The notes beneath the pieces are model-generated. The model saw only the letters and a program-made list of their open reading frames with translations, searched no databases and was not told the origin of the DNA. A stretch of DNA of 64,000 bases from contig JAJFVL010000068.1 of NCBI GenBank assembly GCA_021371855.1, positions 1-64,000 of the forward strand. The letters are read 5' to 3'. Position 1 is the first letter of the stretch, and each line of letters begins with the position of its first letter. This stretch comes from Bacteroidales bacterium. GTDB taxonomy: Bacteria; Bacteroidota; Bacteroidia; Bacteroidales; VadinHA17. Both the position numbers and the translations under genes were made by a program. Shown piece after piece: positions 1 through 7,688 of the stretch.

Positions 1-231
1 ATAACTAATTAGATAATCATAGAATAGTTGGGTTTTTGAACTATAAAATCGTTTCCAGGAAACATTCCATGCCTGATTCATGCATCTTGAGAGGGATTGG
101 GATGAAGTAGATATTTCTAAACCTTTCCACGACTGTGAAGAATCAGAGCTATTCGCTAAAATCTGATTAAGGTTTTCTCCATGAAAGAAAAACAATGAAT
201 ATATTCCGATCAACATTAATATCTTTTTCAC
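1..231 (-). CDS. N-terminus of a secreted protein, cut by window edge
   Basis: An open minus-strand frame runs off the left edge after 77 codons. The only plausible start is GTG at 231, giving MKKILMLIGIYSLFF, a signal-peptide-like N-terminus. After it comes a polar linker and then an aromatic-rich segment (AWNVSWKRFY, then LFYDYL). It lies directly downstream of the susC/susD pair in the same direction, where such loci usually carry their glycan-degrading enzyme. The aromatic segment resembles the N-termini of alpha/alpha-barrel glycosidases, but this is an impression only and too little is present to assign a family. No lipobox is visible. Confidence 0.45.
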   Translation of the reverse strand, partial: MKKILMLIGIYSLFFFHGENLNQILANSSDSSQSWKGLEISTSSQSLSRCMNQAWNVSWKRFYSSKTQLFYDYLISY

Positions 232-507
232 ACGTAAATAATTTTTAGTTTAAGGTTTCCACCTAGGCGGGAGAACCGCACATGATTAACTCGGTTGACA
301 CTTAATTATTTTCATTAGTGTTTGTAATTGCAATCAATCATGTGGGTTTCAAACTAAAATCTTAAGAATGTTGCAACGATTTTGAATGATTATATAGCTC
401 CCGTTCGGCCTTAAAATTGTTTCGAGATCTAAGAAGAAAAACTGACTGCTTTTTAGATAATCAGTTTCATTGCTTCTTTATCCAAAAAGCATAGGTTTTC
501 AATAATA

Positions 508-536
508 TGTAACCCTGGTTAATGACCAGGGTTACA
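508..536 (-). terminator. hairpin after susD
   Basis: A perfect 11-bp inverted repeat (TGTAACCCTGG / CCAGGGTTACA, 7-nt loop) sits 10 nt beyond the susD stop. On the minus strand it is followed by only a weak T-rich stretch, so it may be an attenuator or an mRNA-stabilising 3' hairpin, with some read-through into the gene at 231. The rest of 232-546 holds no open frame I can support. Confidence 0.55.
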
Positions 537-546
537 ATGAGTAGAA

Positions 547-1977
547 TTAATATCCAGGATTATTTGGACCGATTAGTTTGTTGTAACTTGTCTCTCCTAC
601 AGGAATTGGCCATAGCAGCATACTAGAAGCCATATCTATATTGAAAGTTTCTTTAATAACTTTTGCGGTTTTATGGGTTCTGATAAGATCAAACCAACGC
701 TTAGCCTCATTAAATGTTTCATACCCTTTCTCCTGAAATACCAATTCAAAAAAAGAATCTTTATCATAATCCCCAATTTTAAAATCTATTGGAGAAGGAA
801 CCATAGGATCATAACCATAAGCTCTGCGATGTACAATGTTCAAATATTCTACTGCAGTTGTTGTAGGGCCATTATTCACTCTATTATCAGCTTCAGCATA
901 AATTAAGAGCACCTCTGGATACCGATAAAAGGGCCAATCGTTTGGTGAATTATTGTAACCCTTCGGATCAATCCATTTTTTAAATAAATAGGTATCATTA
1001 CCTAAGGCAATATCCCATAGGTAAAAATTGTTTTGTTTACGCAAATCATTATTATCCCAGTTTTTATAAAAAAGATTCCCTGCTTTGGTATAATGCGCGA
1101 AATAATTTGCTCCGTATGGTTTATAACCATCAGAAGGATAGTGCAAGAAACCTAAAAAACCCAAACCATAATCACGAGTATACTTAAAATAAAATATTTC
1201 TTCTGAGCTGGTAATAAGATCAGGGCCATAAATATTTATAAAATCATCAACTGTCCCTATCTTAACCAGGGAAAATTTTCCTGAAGCAATAACTTCACCT
1301 GCTTTATTTCTTGCATTTGTCCAATCTTCGATTGTAAGATATACATCTGCCAACAATGTCTTTGCTACCATTTTTGAAGGGGTTCCAAGCACACGGGGAT
1401 TATCAGGCAAATTTAATTCAGCATATAACAAATCGCTGATGATAAAGTCATAGACTTCATCCACAGAACTTCTCGCTATATCAATAGCCTTCATGGTTTC
1501 TTCAGTACGAAGGGGTACCCCTCCCCAAAGTCTAACCAGGTGAAAATATGCAAAAGCCCTTAAGAATTTAGCTTCTGCAATATACTGGCTTTTTTGACTT
1601 TCTGAAGTTTCAGTGCCATATGGGGTATTTAATATAGCTAAGTTTGCATTTCGAATCATCAAATAATAAGCTTGCCACAAATAGCCCATATTGGTTATAT
1701 TAGCAGGACTATAACCAATATAATCATTTATATAGGATAAGGATCCCTTTCCATATTCATAATCTGCTAAAACCTCAACTAAGTTAATTTCATTTGTTAT
1801 TTGAGATACCCCTACAGGATAGTATATGGCATTAACGGCGGCTTCAACTTCTGCAACTGTGTTGTAAAATGTTTCACTTGCAATAGATTTAGGTTTTTCT
1901 TCCAGAATATCTTCACTACAAGCTACAAATAACATTAAAACTACACCTAAATACATTATTTTTTTCATAGCTTTCAT
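547..1977 (-). CDS. SusD/RagB-family surface glycan-binding lipoprotein
   Basis: A 476-residue SusD homologue, expected to be anchored on the outside of the outer membrane, where it caps the SusC channel and helps capture the oligosaccharide. The signal peptide ends in a lipobox (LFVAC, Cys20). Typical SusD features follow: an N-terminal TPR-rich part with FLRAFAYFHLVRLWGGVP around residue 140, and a C-terminal part with RYPEVLLIYAEA and FNEAKRWFDLIR. The start gives MKAMKKIMYL; ATG at 1968 is an equally good alternative. Its stop codon region lies 10 nt before a hairpin, and it begins 3 nt after the susC stop, so the two are co-transcribed and make one transporter. Substrate cannot be read from the sequence. 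Confidence 0.93.
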   Translation of the reverse strand: MKAMKKIMYLGVVLMLFVACSEDILEEKPKSIASETFYNTVAEVEAAVNAIYYPVGVSQITNEINLVEVLADYEYGKGSLSYINDYIGYSPANITNMGYLWQAYYLMIRNANLAILNTPYGTETSESQKSQYIAEAKFLRAFAYFHLVRLWGGVPLRTEETMKAIDIARSSVDEVYDFIISDLLYAELNLPDNPRVLGTPSKMVAKTLLADVYLTIEDWTNARNKAGEVIASGKFSLVKIGTVDDFINIYGPDLITSSEEIFYFKYTRDYGLGFLGFLHYPSDGYKPYGANYFAHYTKAGNLFYKNWDNNDLRKQNNFYLWDIALGNDTYLFKKWIDPKGYNNSPNDWPFYRYPEVLLIYAEADNRVNNGPTTTAVEYLNIVHRRAYGYDPMVPSPIDFKIGDYDKDSFFELVFQEKGYETFNEAKRWFDLIRTHKTAKVIKETFNIDMASSMLLWPIPVGETSYNKLIGPNNPGY

Positions 1978-1980
1978 TAT

Positions 1981-4900
1981 TTAGAATGTTAATTTAATAC
2001 CAAAAGTAAATCCTTTTGCTGTTGGATAAGAGTAGTAGTCTAATCCCTGATTTACCGAATTACTGCCACCACTGGAATTAACTTCAGGATCCCACCAGGG
2101 ATAACTGGTGATGGTTACTAGATTTTGGCCGCTAACATAAATAAATGCTCCTTTTACCCAATTGACACCAAATTTGTCAAAAGGAATATTATATCCTAAT
2201 TCAATATTTTTAAGTCGTAAATAAGATCCATCAAAAACGAATTGATCAGAATATTTCGGAGACATACTATAGTCTATTACAGGAAATTTTGCATCAGGAT
2301 TTTCTGCAGACCAGTGATTGTAAAGGACCTCTCTAAGTGTATTAAATCCTTGGTAATAAAGATAATTCTGGTGTAAATAAGTCAACCCAAGAATGTCATT
2401 CCCCTGAGACCCTTGTATAAAAATGTTAAGACTGAAGTTTTTCCATGACATCCTTGAATTTAAACCATAAATAAAGTCAGGATTAGGATCTCCAATCCAG
2501 GTTCTATCTGCATCTGTCTGTTTCCCGTCATTATTAAGATCCTTATAAACAAAATGTCCTGTTGCATCAAAGCCCTCCAACATATAGCCGACGAAAGCAC
2601 CAAAAGGTTTTCCTTCATGAAGAAGATTAATGTAGCTATTATCAACAGTCACAGAATAAATTGACCCTTTGATATCTTGTCCGCCATAAAGAGATACAAT
2701 CTTATTTCTATTAAAAGAGATATTAGCAGTAACGTCCCATTTAAATATCTTATTATCTAATATTTTTGCATCTAATTGAAGTTCGAGTCCCTTATTCTGT
2801 ATCTTTCCAATATTCTGTAATGTAGTAACATAACCAAGAGAAAGAGGTAATTGAACTGTATTTAACAAATCCCGCGTATTTTTTATGTAATAATCTGCAG
2901 TTAATCGGAGACTATTATTTAATATCCCAACATCCAGCCCGATATCAAATTGTGAGGTGGTTTCCCATTTCAAATCAGCTGGCAACCGAGTTCCCGGAGC
3001 AAAGAAAGTATATAGCTGATTATCCAAGGCTACTTTGCCGGATGATAGCATGTCCAATGTGTAGTATGGGCTAATTGATGTACTTCCCGTTTCACCATAT
3101 CCCACCCTAATCTTTCCATCGGATATAAGAGGAATATCTTTCATGAAATCTTCTTCTGAAAACCTCCATGCTATAGCTCCTGAAGGGAAAGAACCCCATT
3201 TATTATTTTTGCTGTAACGAGATGAACCATCAGCACGTATTGATGCTGTAACTATATATTTGCTCTTAAATGAATAGTTTATACGACCTAAATATGATAA
3301 CAACGTCCAATCTGAATAAGAAGAATAAGGTACTCCAAAGAGAGATGCCGAACCTAGATTATAAGTTTCAGTTACATCACTTAGGAATCCTGTTCCAGAA
3401 GCGCCAAAATTTTTATAATTGTAATTTTCATAAGTTATTGCACCGGTAATTACAAAATTGTGGTTCAAATTAAGTGTTTTATTATAGGTAATAACATTAT
3501 CTAAATTTAAATGGAGAGAATTACCGGTACCTATGGATGCAGAAGAATTTGTCTGAGGCATTTTTACACTTGTATAACTGTCTGAACGGGAATCGATATT
3601 TGAAACATTTCCTGAAATTTTTATTGACAAATCTTTAATTGGTTTTAATATGAATGCAAGGTTAGTCATTACATTAGTTGAAAAACTCTTGTTAGATTTT
3701 TCATTAAAATAAGCTACCGGATTTCCTAGATCATCAGGGCTAAATGGATAAACTGTGTTCAACAAACGGTACTTTCCATTGTCGTCGTATGGCCCAACTG
3801 TTGGTGGGGCCTCCAGAGCCCAGCGCATAACACTTGTTTCATCAATTGCATTTTGATCTATACGATTCAATATAGCATTATAAGAAACAGAAAATTTTTT
3901 ACTAATATCGTGGTTAATGCTAGCTCTTAAGACTAGTCTCCGGTAATCAGAGCTCTGAACTATACCTGCTTGATCGAGTAAACTTGCCCCAACAGAAAAT
4001 TTTGTTTTAGCATTTCCACCGGATATGTTTAAAGAATGGTCTTGCACCGGGGCATTCCGGAAAATTACATCCTGCCAGTCTGTCCCTTTCCCAAAACTGT
4101 TTATTTGATCCTGAGAAAAATATTCTGTCCCTTGTTTTGCCTTTGTGTAAATATTAAATAGCTGTGCATATTCTTTAGCATTCATCATATCCAGTTTTTT
4201 AGCTACGGTCTGTATACTATAACTACCTGAGTAATCAATCCTGGTTGCTCCTTCCTTGCCCTGCTTAGTGGTAACAATAATAACTCCATTAGCTCCCCGT
4301 GATCCATAGATGGCTGTTGCCGAGGCATCTTTTAATATTTCAATACTCTCTATGTCGGAGGGATTTAGAAAAATTGACTCTCCTGGAAAACCATCGATGA
4401 TCCAAAGGGGTTCATTACTTCCCTGTATGGAATTGGTTCCTCTTATTCGAATTTGAATTCCAGAGCCCGGTTGGCCTGAATTCTGTTGTACATGGACGCC
4501 GGAAGCGAGACCTTGGAGCGTCTGGCTAAGGTTAGTCTTTGGGAAGGCTGAAATATCATTACTTTTAATACTAGCGATTGATCCTGTCAAATCACGTTTC
4601 TTCACGGTACCATAACCAATCACCACAACTTCTTCAAGATCTTTCATTTCTATCATGAGATCAACATCAATAGTTGTCTTTCCAGCTATTGGAATTTCCT
4701 TACTAACATAACCGATAAATGAGAATACCAAGACAGCATTTCTATCGGTTACTGATAATGAATAATTCCCATCGATATTGGACATAGCCCCAATACTTGT
4801 TCCCTTTACGACAATATTTACACCAGGCATGGGTTCTCTGGTCTGGCTATCGATAACCTTTCCGGTTATCGTTACCTGCTGCTGTTCCCCCGATTCCAGG

Positions 4901-5268
4901 TGTTTAGCAGGAAGTAGCAAAATAAGATCGTCTTCCAGAACCTTGTATGTGATATCTTGATTTTCAAAAAGCTTATCAAGGATATCCTCAACAGTACTGT
5001 TGGATACAACCAGATCGACTTTCCGGGTTACGTCCACCTGTTCGCGTTGAAAGAAGAATCTGAAATCGCTGTTCGATTCTATCTGCTTCAGTACATCGAC
5101 CACTTGTTCATCCCTTATCTCAAAATTGAACTTTGTTGACTGGGAGTAAACTGTAGCTGAAACCTGGAGTACAAAGGCAACCAGCATGAAAAAGGTTAGT
5201 TTCATCCTTAGTAAAATTTTTTGTCTGTTATCGCGAAATGCCTGACATAGGTCTAGATTTTTTTTCAT
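1981..5268 (-). CDS. SusC-type TonB-dependent transporter with STN domain
   Basis: A 1095-residue outer-membrane transporter for glycan oligomers. After the signal segment (to about residue 42) comes an STN (secretin/TonB short) domain at about 47-120. This domain signals from the receptor to the FecR-type anti-sigma in the periplasm. Then follow a carboxypeptidase-regulatory-like domain (about 133-210), the plug with the SusC signatures WIIDGFPG and ILKDASATAIYGSRGANGVI, and the 22-strand barrel ending in KGFTFGIKLTF. The STN domain agrees with the fecR and sigma genes just upstream: ligand uptake would release the sigma factor and switch on this operon. No housekeeping TAnnTTTG box is visible in the 180 nt before it, which fits ECF control. 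Confidence 0.95.
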   Translation of the reverse strand: MKKNLDLCQAFRDNRQKILLRMKLTFFMLVAFVLQVSATVYSQSTKFNFEIRDEQVVDVLKQIESNSDFRFFFQREQVDVTRKVDLVVSNSTVEDILDKLFENQDITYKVLEDDLILLLPAKHLESGEQQQVTITGKVIDSQTREPMPGVNIVVKGTSIGAMSNIDGNYSLSVTDRNAVLVFSFIGYVSKEIPIAGKTTIDVDLMIEMKDLEEVVVIGYGTVKKRDLTGSIASIKSNDISAFPKTNLSQTLQGLASGVHVQQNSGQPGSGIQIRIRGTNSIQGSNEPLWIIDGFPGESIFLNPSDIESIEILKDASATAIYGSRGANGVIIVTTKQGKEGATRIDYSGSYSIQTVAKKLDMMNAKEYAQLFNIYTKAKQGTEYFSQDQINSFGKGTDWQDVIFRNAPVQDHSLNISGGNAKTKFSVGASLLDQAGIVQSSDYRRLVLRASINHDISKKFSVSYNAILNRIDQNAIDETSVMRWALEAPPTVGPYDDNGKYRLLNTVYPFSPDDLGNPVAYFNEKSNKSFSTNVMTNLAFILKPIKDLSIKISGNVSNIDSRSDSYTSVKMPQTNSSASIGTGNSLHLNLDNVITYNKTLNLNHNFVITGAITYENYNYKNFGASGTGFLSDVTETYNLGSASLFGVPYSSYSDWTLLSYLGRINYSFKSKYIVTASIRADGSSRYSKNNKWGSFPSGAIAWRFSEEDFMKDIPLISDGKIRVGYGETGSTSISPYYTLDMLSSGKVALDNQLYTFFAPGTRLPADLKWETTSQFDIGLDVGILNNSLRLTADYYIKNTRDLLNTVQLPLSLGYVTTLQNIGKIQNKGLELQLDAKILDNKIFKWDVTANISFNRNKIVSLYGGQDIKGSIYSVTVDNSYINLLHEGKPFGAFVGYMLEGFDATGHFVYKDLNNDGKQTDADRTWIGDPNPDFIYGLNSRMSWKNFSLNIFIQGSQGNDILGLTYLHQNYLYYQGFNTLREVLYNHWSAENPDAKFPVIDYSMSPKYSDQFVFDGSYLRLKNIELGYNIPFDKFGVNWVKGAFIYVSGQNLVTITSYPWWDPEVNSSGGSNSVNQGLDYYSYPTAKGFTFGIKLTF

Positions 5269-5280
5269 AGATTTGTTTGT

Positions 5281-5367
5281 TATAATAGTTTATAATGGTG
5301 CAACTCACCGTTAATTACATTATGAGCCGGACTGGTGTGACAGCATCAGCCGGCTTTCGTTTTTTTG
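5281..5367 (+). ncRNA. candidate cis-antisense RNA opposite susC 5' UTR
   Basis: The plus strand between susC and fecR carries a TAGATTTG box (5268-5275), which fits the Bacteroidota -7 consensus TAnnTTTG, and about 50 nt later a terminator-like hairpin with a T-run. Transcription from about 5281 to 5367 would give an RNA of about 87 nt wholly antisense to the susC leader. No plus-strand gene nearby needs this terminator. Cis-antisense RNAs at this position, such as DonS in Bacteroides fragilis, are known to repress sigma/anti-sigma-controlled glycan loci. Against it: no clear -33 TTG at the right spacing, and the region is AT-rich. Start, end and function are inference. Confidence 0.4.
5325..5367 (+). 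terminator. plus-strand intrinsic-terminator-like hairpin
   Basis: AGCCGG (5325-5330) pairs with CCGGCT (5350-5355), extended inwards by CTG/CAG across a bulged A. It is followed by a T-rich tract with seven consecutive T at about 5360-5366. The T-run is only on the plus-strand side, so for the minus-strand fecR-susC transcript it does not look like a terminator. Confidence 0.55.
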
Positions 5368-5449
5368 GTACTGATTTGTTTCATAGGCAATAAGTATTTA
5401 ATGATTAAACAAATGATTTTTATATATTTATATTTATTCCCATTGATCC

Positions 5450-6442
5450 CTATTTATTTCTTCTTATTTCTATTATCTGATCTTTAATCTTATAATCAAT
5501 CGGTAATGTCAGCCTCAGTAGATCCAATACTTTAATTATCGACTCATCCTTAATAATGCCGTCATAATGAAAATCCATGATCTCCGATTCTGCAACCTGT
5601 ATATCAACACCATATTTACGTTCCAGTAGTACAACAAGCTCTCTGAAGCTCATGTTGATAAAGATGAGCTTATTCTCTTTCCATGACGTGGCCCAACGGG
5701 TATTGATATCTTTTACAACCATACTTCCGTCATTTTTATTGTAAACAAGTTGTTCTCCGGGTTCCAATACTGCCTGTTCTTTAAGCTTAACAGCACCGGA
5801 AGTGATCGTTACTGATCCTTTCTCGAGGGTTGTAACGACATCAGCATCCTCATAGTAAGCTTTTACATTGAATTCTGTGCCTTTTACATTGACATCATAA
5901 AAATGAGTATGAACAATAAATGGTCTTTTTTCGGATTTCTGCACCCTAAACCACGCTTCACCATCGAGGAAGACCTCACGGTTCCCTTTGTTTCCGTTCA
6001 TTGCATACTTAATCGTGGAGCCGGCATTTAGATAGATATAACTACTGTCGGGAAGCACTACCTGCGAAATAGATCCTTTTGGGGCGATAGAGGTATAGTA
6101 AAATTGCTCTGAATTTATATGACCGGTAAAAATCATTTTTCCAATAACCAGCCCAAGCAAAAGCGATGCTGCAACCTTCAGCAGGGAACTAACCGGAAAT
6201 ACCTTTTTTTTCTTTTTGTTCTCTTTTTCGCTTATCATTTTCCATATCTTTTCAAAAAGAGGCCTCAGTTCCCCGCTTTCCTCTCCGGTAATCCCGATAT
6301 TGTCAAGTATGTCAGTCAATTCTGCTTTTACCTTAAACTCAAGATTCTGCTGATGAAAAAGAGATAATATCTCCTGCTGCTCCTTTTCATCTAGTCCCAG
6401 TGCAGTTGCCTTTCTTAAAAGATCTTCTATTCTTTTCTCCAT
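5450..6442 (-). CDS. FecR-family anti-sigma factor
   Basis: A 330-residue inner-membrane anti-sigma factor that should hold the neighbouring ECF sigma factor and release it on a signal from the STN domain of SusC. A cytoplasmic N-terminal helical part (1-80) is followed by a Lys-rich stretch and one membrane segment (about 84-106, LLKVAASLLLGLVIG). The periplasmic FecR domain covers about 118-225, with the typical SQVVLPDSSYIYLNAGSTIKY and VKGTEFNVKAY segments. A C-terminal DUF4974-like domain (about 258-328, FRELVVLLERKYGVDI) ends the protein. It lies 282 nt downstream of the sigma gene and 181 nt upstream of susC, all on the same strand. Confidence 0.93.
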   Translation of the reverse strand: MEKRIEDLLRKATALGLDEKEQQEILSLFHQQNLEFKVKAELTDILDNIGITGEESGELRPLFEKIWKMISEKENKKKKKVFPVSSLLKVAASLLLGLVIGKMIFTGHINSEQFYYTSIAPKGSISQVVLPDSSYIYLNAGSTIKYAMNGNKGNREVFLDGEAWFRVQKSEKRPFIVHTHFYDVNVKGTEFNVKAYYEDADVVTTLEKGSVTITSGAVKLKEQAVLEPGEQLVYNKNDGSMVVKDINTRWATSWKENKLIFINMSFRELVVLLERKYGVDIQVAESEIMDFHYDGIIKDESIIKVLDLLRLTLPIDYKIKDQIIEIRRNK

Positions 6443-6724
6443 TTTTCTCTTACTTGTTATTAATACTGATTAAAGGTAAGATTTACTCATCGGGGGGAAA
6501 GAATTTCTTTATAAAAATAAGTTGTGGCGTGTGTCATGCTGCATTCTGGGGATCAGAATACATGAAGTGAGTTCCGTCTCAATGATTGGGGTCTCTATTC
6601 GGAGCCGTCCTGAGATGACTACACAACCGCATGACTGCAGAATAAAAATTTGAACCTCTACCTCTACAAGTAGATGATACTCCAGATTTACCCTTATTTT
6701 AAGATGGGGAGTTGATTGCTAAAA

Positions 6725-7309
6725 TTAAGTATACAGGAAAAGAATAAGCAACAGGAATACTGTATCTGTATTCATATGTTCCTTCAGGTACTGAGTGGCG
6801 CGGTAGAGTTGATTCTCCACTGTGCGCTTAGAGAGGCTGAGCTTATCTGCAATCTGCTGGTTGGATAATCCCTCTTCCCTGCTCATCAGAAAGATGGTCT
6901 TTCGTTGCTCAGGCATCTGTTCGACCAAAGGGTTAAGCTTTGAAAGCATATCGTTCCAGATGACTTTATTCCATAATGTTTCGTCCCCAGGTTGAAAATT
7001 TTCCCTTGTAAAATCGGCAAAAGCTTTTTCTAAATTCTTTTTACGGATAAAGTCATATATGGAATTAATAGCAATTTTAAATATGTATGCTTTAACATTT
7101 TGTGAAGTATCAATATGGTCACGCTTTTCCCAGATCTTCAGGAAAACATCATGCATAATATCTTCCGCATCCGATTTATTTTTCAAGTAGGCCAGGGCAA
7201 AGCGATAGATTTTCGGGCCTAACATATTGAATAGCTCCCTGAATGCTTCTTTTTCGCCTGTTTTCAGTTTTAAAATGAGTTGTCTTTTTATATGATCCTG
7301 GTCAGTCAA
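6725..7309 (-). CDS. ECF-type RNA polymerase sigma-70 factor
   Basis: A 194-residue ECF sigma factor. Region 2 is at about residues 22-90 (FRELFNMLGPKIYRFALAYL, then DAEDIMHDVFLKIWE), and region 4 at about 130-185 (QMPEQRKTIFLMSREEGLSN, with helix-turn-helix QIADKLSLSKRTVENQ). A short hydrophobic tail (TVFLLLILFLYT) is common in Bacteroidota members that pair with FecR. No ATG exists upstream of region 2; the called start is TTG at 7309. However, a good promoter -7 box (TAAATTTG) overlaps this codon, so the true start may lie a few codons downstream. It heads the sigma-fecR-susC-susD gene order and is expected to drive transcription of susC/susD. Confidence 0.92.
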   Translation of the reverse strand: MTDQDHIKRQLILKLKTGEKEAFRELFNMLGPKIYRFALAYLKNKSDAEDIMHDVFLKIWEKRDHIDTSQNVKAYIFKIAINSIYDFIRKKNLEKAFADFTRENFQPGDETLWNKVIWNDMLSKLNPLVEQMPEQRKTIFLMSREEGLSNQQIADKLSLSKRTVENQLYRATQYLKEHMNTDTVFLLLILFLYT

Positions 7310-7339
7310 ATTTATTAGTAATTTATTAACTGAAACAAA
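7307..7339 (-). promoter_or_regulatory. promoter of the sigma/anti-sigma genes
   Basis: On the minus strand a TTTG (7339-7336) is followed, after 21 nt, by TAAATTTG (7314-7307). This matches both boxes of the Bacteroidota vegetative promoter. The predicted start of transcription is near 7300, inside the first codons of the annotated sigma gene. Confidence 0.5.
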
Positions 7340-7487
7340 ATTAAGTTTTCACTAGTAATTTAAGTCACTTTTTAATGATTATTTGAACTATGTCCATTCC
7401 ATCCAAATAGGTTTTAACAATAATCTGGAAAAGACGACGGTGTTGGCCGCTTTAAGCCCAAGTAAAATGAGCAAACCAGGTTAGAAT

Positions 7488-7643
7488 TTAAGAATCCCAC
7501 TGGCAGATTTGGATTCCTGCCGGAACAGTGACTTTCTGTACCGGTTGTCTGACCAATCTATCAGCTTGCGCAACCTCATAAATGCTTAACACAGATTTTT
7601 CAGAAAGGGTAATCGCAATGGATATTTCATTGCTGAACGGCTT
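7488..7643 (-). pseudogene. remnant of a FlgD-like / sorting-domain sequence
   Basis: A minus-strand frame without a start reads KPFSNEISIAITLSEKSVLS, then IYEVAQADRLVRQ and a final PAGIQICQWDS before the stop at 7488. Its layout (N/KPF, alternating strands, IYxx, RLVR, PAG, WD) aligns by eye with the FlgD-like domain of the secreted glycosidase-like protein at 51.2 kb (NPFTNYVNIPF, DAGSYRIKWDG). Such folds occur at the ends of Bacteroidota secreted proteins. The frame is the same as that of the barrel-protein gene upstream and follows its stop without another in-frame stop, but I see no sign that it belongs to it. Best read as debris of a lost gene. Confidence 0.35.
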
Positions 7644-7688
7644 ATGGCAGCATTTCTGCTTCCTCAATTTTTTCCCTTGACAGTTTTG

